Source: Candidatus Corynebacterium faecipullorum (GTDB lineage: Bacteria; Actinomycetota; Actinomycetes; Mycobacteriales; Mycobacteriaceae). Taken from it: a stretch of 18,386 nucleotides of DNA. The DNA lies in assembly GCA_019114925.1 (NCBI GenBank), contig DXEO01000145.1, forward strand, positions 1 through 18,386. The letters are read 5' to 3'. Shown here piece by piece: positions 13,316 through 18,386 of the stretch. The notes beneath the pieces are model-generated. The model was not told where the DNA came from and did not search any database. It saw only the letters and a list, made by a program, of their open reading frames with translations. The position numbers and the translations under genes were made by a program. How positions within the stretch are numbered: the first letter of the stretch is position 1; every line of letters begins with the position of its first letter.

Positions 13316-14704
13316 GTGAGTTGGACAGTAGATATTCCCAAAGAAGTGCTTCCTGATCTGCCGCCGTTGCCGGAGGGGATCAACGAGAAGTTCCAAGACG
13401 CCATTTCCCGCGAGGCAAAGCAGCAGCCGAGCTGGGATCAGCTGCAGGCTGATAACGTTCGCAAGATTCTTGAATCCGTACCGCCTATCGTCGTGGCCCC
13501 GGAGGTTGAGGAACTCAAGCGCAAGCTTGCCGACGTCGCCTTGGGCAACGCCTTCCTCCTCCAGGGCGGCGATTGTGCGGAGACCTTCGAATCCAACACT
13601 GAGCCGCACATCCGTGGCAACATCAAGACTCTGCTGCAGATGGCCGTGGTTTTGACCTACGGCGCGTCCACCCCGGTGGTGAAGCTGGGCCGTATTGCTG
13701 GCCAGTACGCGAAGCCGCGCTCCTCTGATCTGGACGCGAATGGCTTGTACAACTACCGCGGTGACATCGTCAACGGCGTGGAAGCTAACGAAGAGTCCCG
13801 CCGTCACGACCCTGCCCGCATGATTCGCGCCTACGCGAACTCTTCGGCGGCAATGAACTTGGTCCGTGCGCTGACTCACTCCGGAACCGCTGACCTGTAC
13901 CGCCTTCACGAGTGGAACCGTAAGTTCGTGGCCAACTCCCCGGCGGGTGCACGCTACCAGGCGCTGGCGGATGAGATTGAGAACGGCCTGGCCTTCATGA
14001 ATGCCTGTGGGGTTTCGGACGAGACCCTGCGTTCGGCGGAGATTTACTGCTCCCACGAGGCATTGCTGAAGGATTACGAGCGTTCCATGCTCCGACTGGG
14101 CACGGATCTCAACGGCGAAACCAAGCTTTATGATTTGTCCGCACACCAGCTGTGGATTGGTGAGCGTACCCGTGGTCTCGAGGACTTCCATGTGGCGTTT
14201 GCTTCCATCATCGGCAACCCCGTGGGCATCAAGCTTGGCCCTGGCGTGACGCCGGAGCAGGCAGTGGAATACGCGGAGAAGCTTGACCCGAACCGTGAGC
14301 CGGGCCGCCTCACCATGATTGCCCGTATGGGCCACGATAAGGTGCGCTCCGTGCTGCCGCCGATCATCAAGGCAGTGGAGGACTCTGGCCACAAGGTGGT
14401 GTGGCAGTCCGATCCTATGCACGGCAATACCTTCACGGCATCGAACGGTTACAAGACCCGTCACTTCGACAAGATCGTCGACGAGGTCCAAGGCTTCTTC
14501 GAGGTCCACCGTGAACTGGGCACCCACCCGGGCGGCGTGCACCTGGAGTTCACCGGTGAGGACGTCACCGAGTGCCTTGGTGGTGCTGAGGACATCACGG
14601 ATGTGGATCTGCCGGGCCGCTACGAGTCCGCCGTGGATCCGCGCCTGAACACCCAGCAATCGCTGGAGCTGTCCTTCCTTATCGCTGAGATGCTGCGCAA
14701 CTAG
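13316..14704 (+). CDS. aroG: Class II 3-deoxy-7-phosphoheptulonate synthase (DAHP synthase)
   Basis: This cytoplasmic enzyme condenses phosphoenolpyruvate and erythrose 4-phosphate to DAHP, the first step of the shikimate pathway. The 462-residue length equals that of the M. tuberculosis enzyme Rv2178c, and the metal ligands fall at the same numbers: C87 (GGDCAE), H369 (DPMHGNT), E411 (LEFTGE) and D441 (DPRLNTQ). PEP-binding blocks such as IGERTRG and KLGPGVTPE are present. The N-terminus SWTVDIPKEVLPDLPPLP is the extension that forms part of the allosteric sites for aromatic amino acids in the mycobacterial enzyme, and it confirms GTG 13316 as the start. In mycobacteria this enzyme also binds and activates a small AroQ chorismate mutase; no such gene is in this window. 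It is convergent with pknL, 12 bp away. Confidence 0.97.
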   Translation: MSWTVDIPKEVLPDLPPLPEGINEKFQDAISREAKQQPSWDQLQADNVRKILESVPPIVVAPEVEELKRKLADVALGNAFLLQGGDCAETFESNTEPHIRGNIKTLLQMAVVLTYGASTPVVKLGRIAGQYAKPRSSDLDANGLYNYRGDIVNGVEANEESRRHDPARMIRAYANSSAAMNLVRALTHSGTADLYRLHEWNRKFVANSPAGARYQALADEIENGLAFMNACGVSDETLRSAEIYCSHEALLKDYERSMLRLGTDLNGETKLYDLSAHQLWIGERTRGLEDFHVAFASIIGNPVGIKLGPGVTPEQAVEYAEKLDPNREPGRLTMIARMGHDKVRSVLPPIIKAVEDSGHKVVWQSDPMHGNTFTASNGYKTRHFDKIVDEVQGFFEVHRELGTHPGGVHLEFTGEDVTECLGGAEDITDVDLPGRYESAVDPRLNTQQSLELSFLIAEMLRN

Positions 14705-14715
14705 AAGCTGCGCAG
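14693..14715. terminator. Possible bidirectional terminator between aroG and pknL
   Basis: CTGCGCA (14693-14699) and TGCGCAG (14709-14715) form a 7-bp stem with a 9-nt loop holding the aroG stop codon. Only 12 bp separate the convergent genes, so this is the sole visible stem-loop for either transcript. There is no T-run on either strand, hence low confidence. Confidence 0.3.
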
Positions 14716-14716
14716 G

Positions 14717-15967
14717 CTAATACGGTCTCCAGAGAATCGGCCACGTGCCGTATTCTCCGGAGCCAAACCACCAAGCCGCCACCGCGACGGCCAAGGTGGC
14801 GAGGCCGACGAGGACGAGGAAGCCAATGAGGGAAATCGCGCTGCGGTTGCTCAAGGGCCGTTCTTCCGGCTCTTCCTCGGCCCCAGCTGGGGGAACGGGG
14901 GCAGAAGGCTCCGGCACCGCAGGGGAGGGCGCCGGGGGCTCTACAGGCGTGGCTGGCGGGAGGAAGGCGTCGTTGCGCGGCTCTACCCGGGTTTCCCGCG
15001 TTGGGGGCTGGGGTGCTGGGATAGCTGAGGTCGCTTCAAAGACCCGGGTATTGTCCGTACCCGAAAAATCCGTTGGTACGGCAGCAGTACGTGCGGCAGC
15101 CGAGTTCCGCGGGATGGGGACAGTGAACTTCGGGAGTTGCAGCTCGCGGGAGACATCATCCAAGGCATCGAGGAATTCGCCGGCATCCGCAAACCTTTCG
15201 GCTGGCTGGCGTGCAGTGGCGGTGGCCACGAGGGCGTCGAAAAGCATGGGCACCCCCTCAATGCGGGAGGAGGGCGCCACCACATCTTCGTGCACGCGCG
15301 CGGTGGCGTGCGCCAGCGGGGTATCGCCGTGGAAGGGGACTGTGCCGGTCAATAGTTCAAAGAGCACGATTCCTGCGGAGTAGACGTCGGAGGCCGGCGT
15401 GATGTCCGCGCCGGTGACTTGCTCGGGGGAGAGATAGCTGACGGTACCGACGATCTGGCCCGAACTATCGTGCTCCGCCTTGGCGGAGCGAACCAGACCG
15501 AAATCGCCGACCTTGACGCGATGGCTATCCGTGATCAGAACATTGTCCGGCTTGATATCTCGGTGCACGAGGCCGGCGTGGTGGACTTCGGTGAGCCCGG
15601 CCAGCACGGAGTGCATGACGCCGGCTGCGGCATGCGGCGGCATGGGCCCGCGTTCCGCAAGAAGCTCGCGCAAGGTACCTCCGGTGATGAGCTCCATGAT
15701 GAGATAGATGGGCAGTCCATCCGCAGAAAAGTCATGCACGGCGACGAGATTGGGGTGGCTCAGCTGCGCCATCGCGCGAGCTTCGCGCTCAAAGCGGGTG
15801 ACGAAGACGGGATCGTCGTGATAGCGCTCATCCATCACCTTGGCCGCCACTGCGCGGCCCAAACGCATGTCCACGCAGCGATACACGGTGGACATGCCGC
15901 CGCGAGCGATCGGCCGATCGATGCGGTAGCGTCCCTCAAGAATGTCGCCCACGTTCAGCCTTGTCAT
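14717..15967 (-). CDS. pknL: Membrane serine/threonine protein kinase PknL, lacking PASTA domains
   Basis: The 416-residue protein starts with a Hanks-type kinase domain (about 10-270): Gly loop ARGGMSTV (21-28), K43 (AAKV), catalytic HRDIKPDN (135-142), DFG (155-157) and activation segment ending GTVSYLSPEQ. A juxtamembrane linker (about 280-375) is rich in Pro and Ala with several Thr that could be phosphorylated. One transmembrane helix (about 378-400) is followed by only 16 outer residues. Thus it resembles the short M. tuberculosis PknL (399 residues) and not the longer C. glutamicum PknL, which as I recall carries PASTA repeats. Divergent from an Rv2175c-like gene, whose mycobacterial homolog is a PknL substrate. 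A -10 sequence ends 7 nt before ATG 15967, so the mRNA is probably leaderless. Confidence 0.93.
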   Translation of the reverse strand: MTRLNVGDILEGRYRIDRPIARGGMSTVYRCVDMRLGRAVAAKVMDERYHDDPVFVTRFEREARAMAQLSHPNLVAVHDFSADGLPIYLIMELITGGTLRELLAERGPMPPHAAAGVMHSVLAGLTEVHHAGLVHRDIKPDNVLITDSHRVKVGDFGLVRSAKAEHDSSGQIVGTVSYLSPEQVTGADITPASDVYSAGIVLFELLTGTVPFHGDTPLAHATARVHEDVVAPSSRIEGVPMLFDALVATATARQPAERFADAGEFLDALDDVSRELQLPKFTVPIPRNSAAARTAAVPTDFSGTDNTRVFEATSAIPAPQPPTRETRVEPRNDAFLPPATPVEPPAPSPAVPEPSAPVPPAGAEEEPEERPLSNRSAISLIGFLVLVGLATLAVAVAAWWFGSGEYGTWPILWRPY

Positions 15968-15974
15968 GGATTCC

Positions 15975-15980
15975 AGTATG
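15975..15980 (-). promoter_or_regulatory. -10 element CATACT for leaderless pknL
   Basis: On the minus strand CATACT ends 7 nt before ATG 15967. The divergent Rv2175c-like promoter lies 31 bp away, so both share a 56-bp control region. Confidence 0.45.
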
Positions 15981-16010
15981 GCTGATCGGCGCCTTAAAGT
16001 GTGATCCGGC

Positions 16011-16016
16011 TACAGT
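16011..16016 (+). promoter_or_regulatory. -10 element TACAGT for the leaderless Rv2175c-like gene
   Basis: TACAGT ends 7 nt before GTG 16024, and no Shine-Dalgarno lies between. The hexamer fits TANANT. Confidence 0.5.
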
Positions 16017-16023
16017 TGTGTTC

Positions 16024-16416
16024 GTGACTAAATCTGAGAAAAACACCGAGAATCCGCACCCAGAACTGCCGCAGCTCCTCGCCGGGGAGAAGCTGCTGAC
16101 ACTGAAGGAGGTTGCTGAAAGGCTCGATCTCCCGATCACGCGCGTCTTCGATCTTCTCAATGCGCGCAAGTTCATTGTGTGGCGCAATGCCGAGGGAGAG
16201 CGCCTCGTGCCGGAAGCATTCTTCAACTCCAAAGGCGTCATTTCCAAGCATGTGTCCGGAGTGATTACGGTCCTTAGCGACAACGGGTGGGGCGACAACG
16301 AGATTCTGGCGCACCTATTTACCGAAGATGATTCCTTGCCAGGCCGCCCCATTGACGCGCTGCACGGGCACCTAGCGCGCGAGGTTATTCGGCGCGCACA
16401 GGCTTCGGCTTTTTAG
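16024..16416 (+). CDS. Rv2175c-like DNA-binding protein, likely PknL substrate
   Basis: The 130-residue protein has a predicted winged-helix segment, LLTLKEVAERLDLPITRVFDLLNARKFIVWR (about 24-54), where EVAERLDLPITRVFDLL reads as helix-turn-helix, and a helical C-terminal part (about 70-125) as in the Rv2175c family. M. tuberculosis Rv2175c (146 residues) binds DNA and is phosphorylated by the neighbouring PknL on an N-terminal Thr, which abolishes binding. The N-terminus here (TKSEKNTENP) is polar with T2, S4 and T8 as possible sites, but no site can be assigned. GTG 16024 is preferred over an in-frame TTG at 15961, which would start inside pknL and add a hydrophobic stretch unlike the family. 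The 3' end overlaps the convergent mptA by 32 bp. The regulated genes are unknown. Confidence 0.87.
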   Translation: MTKSEKNTENPHPELPQLLAGEKLLTLKEVAERLDLPITRVFDLLNARKFIVWRNAEGERLVPEAFFNSKGVISKHVSGVITVLSDNGWGDNEILAHLFTEDDSLPGRPIDALHGHLAREVIRRAQASAF

Positions 16417-17923
16417 AACCCTCATCGGGCTTCGGGGTCGCGGTGGTGCGCGGAACACCATCGAAAATCCACTGCGTTGCTGACCAAGCTACGACCACCA
16501 TGGCGATATCCCAGAACCAGTTATAAAGCTGGTGGTTCCCGTCGCCAGCAAAGGCAACGCCGATGAAGATAGCTACGCCGGTGGTGAGCTTGATCAAGGG
16601 CAATGGTGGGCGGAACGTTCCCATGAGCGCGAGCACGGAGGCGTAGTACCACGGCAGCGTCACAGAGTTGAAGACGAATGCCACCTGGTAGGCAGCGGCC
16701 GTGGCAGCGATAGCCCGGCGCACGCCCGTGCGACCCCACCACCATACGAGGACGAGGCCAAGGAGCATGAGGACCATCGCGATCGAGCGCAGCGCGGTGA
16801 GCACACCGTTATAGGTGGTATCGGGGGAGAAGACCTGGATGAGCGGTACAAGGATGTCAGCGAGCAGGGTAGGGCCGGCTAGGGGGTTGATGACCTTGGA
16901 ATTGCCGCTGATTTGTGACAACCAGCCCCACGAGCTTCCCGACGCCCACGTAATCGCCGCCACCGCCAGCGCGACCTCCACCACGGCAAGGAAGCCGGAC
17001 AGGAGGAAGACTCCGAAGCGCTTGATGGGCTTCGTCCCCTTCGGTGCCCAGTGGTGCAGCATGAGCCACACGATAAAAGGTGCAGCGAAAATGGCGGTGG
17101 CCTTGAGCGAGACTGCCACGCCAACGAGGAGGAGGCTGGCATGGAACTTGTGGTGCACTGCGGCAAGCAGACCCAGCGAAACCAGCCCAACCATGATGGA
17201 TTCATTGTGCATGCCGCCGATGAGGTGCAGGAGCATCACCGGATTCGCTACGCCTAGCCAGAGCGCGAGGGCAGGATCTCCCCCAATGCCGCGTGCCAAA
17301 CGCGGAATTGACCAGGCAATGGCGGCAAAGCCGAGGACCGATATCGCCTTGTAGACGATGATGCCCGCGGCGACGTTTTCTCCTACTAGGTGGGTCACTC
17401 CATTGCCCATCCACAGGTGCAATGGGCCATAAGGGGTGGTGGTGTTGCGCCAGTCGTGGGAGACCTCCAAGAGGAAGGGGCCAGGGTTCACCGCCGCGCC
17501 TTCAACATAAGGGTCGAAGCCATCACGCACCATCGCGCCTTGCATGAGATAGGAATACACATCGCGAGAAGCCAGCGGTGCTGCACACAACAAAGGAGCA
17601 ACCCAGCACAACAGCATCCGACGAATATCGGCCAGCGCGCCGTCTGGTTGTGGGTTCTTCAACTGCGGAGCAATGAAGTAGCGGCCGGCCAAAACCCACG
17701 CGGCAACCAAGCCGAAAAGGCCAACCCAATAGAGGACCATGCCGATGTTGCGGCCATGGCCATAAGCTAGAAAGCCGATATTGAGCGCCTCAAGGAAGCT
17801 ACCGCGGTTGCGGGTCGCGCCACCGGAAAAAGAGGCGAGTGCCAGCACAACAGCGGCACTGATGCCCAGGGGTAGGGGATGGGGAATGCGCAGGGGCACG
17901 CGCGTGGTTGTGGAACGAGCCAT
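16385..17923 (-). CDS. mptA: Alpha-1,6-mannopyranosyltransferase MptA
   Basis: This polytopic GT-C enzyme elongates the alpha-1,6 mannan backbone of lipomannan outside the membrane with polyprenyl-phosphate-mannose as donor. ATG 17923 gives 512 residues starting ARSTTTRVPLRIPHPLPLG; an upstream in-frame ATG at 17956 lies within the idsA gene and is less likely. About 12-13 hydrophobic segments are seen. After the second or third helix comes PLASRDVYSYLMQGAMVRDGFDPY, with Asp about residue 121 in the position of the GT-C catalytic acid. A later motif, LIGGMHNESIMVG, is typical of MptA/MptB. The C-terminus is a charged tail (KPDEGSKKPKPVRAE). It starts 1 bp after the idsA-like stop, so the two are co-translated, tying donor lipid supply to mannan synthesis. 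MptB is the main alternative, but synteny with Rv2174 favours MptA. Confidence 0.9.
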   Translation of the reverse strand: MARSTTTRVPLRIPHPLPLGISAAVVLALASFSGGATRNRGSFLEALNIGFLAYGHGRNIGMVLYWVGLFGLVAAWVLAGRYFIAPQLKNPQPDGALADIRRMLLCWVAPLLCAAPLASRDVYSYLMQGAMVRDGFDPYVEGAAVNPGPFLLEVSHDWRNTTTPYGPLHLWMGNGVTHLVGENVAAGIIVYKAISVLGFAAIAWSIPRLARGIGGDPALALWLGVANPVMLLHLIGGMHNESIMVGLVSLGLLAAVHHKFHASLLLVGVAVSLKATAIFAAPFIVWLMLHHWAPKGTKPIKRFGVFLLSGFLAVVEVALAVAAITWASGSSWGWLSQISGNSKVINPLAGPTLLADILVPLIQVFSPDTTYNGVLTALRSIAMVLMLLGLVLVWWWGRTGVRRAIAATAAAYQVAFVFNSVTLPWYYASVLALMGTFRPPLPLIKLTTGVAIFIGVAFAGDGNHQLYNWFWDIAMVVVAWSATQWIFDGVPRTTATPKPDEGSKKPKPVRAE

Positions 17924-17924
17924 G

Positions 17925-18386
17925 CTACATCCGACGGGCCGTGGACTTGTGAGCAAGTTCTTCCAGGGTTTCCGTCACCTCGGGAGCGACGTGAGCATTG
18001 CGGAGGTGGTCAAGGCCCGAGCGCGTGAGATCGTCGATGCGCTGCTCGACGACATCCGGCGCACCCGAATCCGCAATAATCTGCGCCATGCGGGCGATCT
18101 CTGCTGGATCCTCGGTCTGACCGATGAGGCGACGCAATTCCGCAGCTGCGGTGGGATCGGAGGCATCCGCGCGCTGCAGTGCCAAAGACAAGAGGACTGT
18201 GCGCTTGCCCTCGCGCAAATCATCACCGGCGGGCTTGCCTGTCACGGCCGGGTCACCGAAGACCCCCAACAAATCATCGCGCAGCTGGAAGGCCACCCCG
18301 ATGTCTTGGCCGTAGCCGCGGAAAGCAGCGACGAGCTTTTCGGGGGCGCCCGCTATTGCTGCCCCCAAGTGCAGGGGGCGCTCGAT
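17925..18386 (-). CDS. idsA: Polyprenyl/geranylgeranyl diphosphate synthase (3' part, partial)
   Basis: The gene runs off the right edge; about 153 C-terminal residues are visible, beginning IERPLHLGAAIAG. It contains the second aspartate-rich motif of trans-prenyltransferases, FQLRDDLLGVFGD, followed by GKPAGDDLREGKRTVLLSLAL, whose Lys residues bind diphosphate. The first aspartate-rich motif lies outside the window. The family condenses isopentenyl diphosphate with an allylic diphosphate in the cytoplasm. In C. glutamicum the gene in this place (idsA, cg2384) encodes the main geranylgeranyl diphosphate synthase, and M. tuberculosis has idsA2 (Rv2173) here. Chain length is set by residues before the first motif and cannot be judged. 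Its stop is 1 bp from the mptA start. Confidence 0.9.
   Translation of the reverse strand: MERPLHLGAAIAGAPEKLVAAFRGYGQDIGVAFQLRDDLLGVFGDPAVTGKPAGDDLREGKRTVLLSLALQRADASDPTAAAELRRLIGQTEDPAEIARMAQIIADSGAPDVVEQRIDDLTRSGLDHLRNAHVAPEVTETLEELAHKSTARRM

Noticed and set aside
14745..15383. Plus-strand frame of 212 codons opposite pknL
   Set aside because: A Gly/Ser/Ala-rich shadow of the Pro-rich linker of the kinase, without motifs. PknL on the minus strand is unambiguous.
15961..16023. TTG start extending the Rv2175c-like protein by 21 residues
   Set aside because: The extension overlaps the pknL start and its promoter and reads as a hydrophobic stretch unlike the family. GTG 16024 has a -10 at leaderless spacing.

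Overview
The window comes from the chromosome of a Corynebacterium (order Mycobacteriales). The evidence is an actinobacterial cytochrome bcc oxidase operon with a diheme QcrC, a 462-residue class II DAHP synthase, phosphatidylinositol mannoside and lipomannan glycosyltransferases, a PknL kinase, and gene order that follows the Corynebacterium glutamicum cg2406-cg2384 and Mycobacterium tuberculosis Rv2196-Rv2173 regions as I remember them. The species cannot be fixed from the sequence. It does not look like C. glutamicum itself, because PknL is short and ends just after its membrane segment. I see no insertion sequence, prophage, CRISPR array, tRNA or rRNA.

Layout. (1) 1-4315, plus strand: the 3' part of ctaE, then qcrC-qcrA-qcrB with overlapping stops and starts, closed by a hairpin terminator. 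These encode the oxidase subunit III and all bc1 subunits of the bcc-aa3 supercomplex. (2) 4316-5590: an unusually long stretch of about 1.27 kb without a convincing gene. It holds several stem-loops, a 13-codon mini-ORF with a plausible promoter and ribosome binding site, and a direct repeat with an 11-bp period resembling an MtrA site. (3) 5591-7461, plus: two secreted NlpC/P60 peptidoglycan hydrolases in tandem, one short and one with a coiled coil (RipC-like). (4) 7465-11587, plus: pimB', an ROK glucokinase, a PlsC-type acyltransferase and an acyltransferase-3 membrane protein, closely packed. (5) 11413-12675, minus: an MptC-like GT87 mannosyltransferase whose end overlaps the acyltransferase gene by 175 bp. 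(6) 12736-14704, plus: a DEDDh exoribonuclease of the Rv2179c type and aroG. (7) 14717-15967, minus: pknL, divergent from (8) 16024-16416, plus, an Rv2175c-like DNA-binding protein. (9) 16385-18386, minus: mptA and, upstream of it, the 3' part of an idsA-type prenyl diphosphate synthase.

How the genes fit together. Most of the window serves the cell envelope. PimB' adds the second mannose of PIM. PlsC-type and acyltransferase-3 proteins may acylate envelope lipids. MptA and MptC use polyprenyl-phosphate-mannose to extend and branch the lipomannan backbone. IdsA supplies prenyl diphosphates. The NlpC/P60 enzymes cut peptidoglycan. PknL and the Rv2175c-like protein form a kinase and likely substrate pair. 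The qcr operon powers aerobic respiration and aroG opens the shikimate pathway.

A recurring feature is that several genes (glk, mptC, the exoribonuclease, aroG, pknL, the Rv2175c-like gene) have a -10-like hexamer ending 6-7 nt before the start codon and no Shine-Dalgarno sequence. This points to leaderless transcripts.
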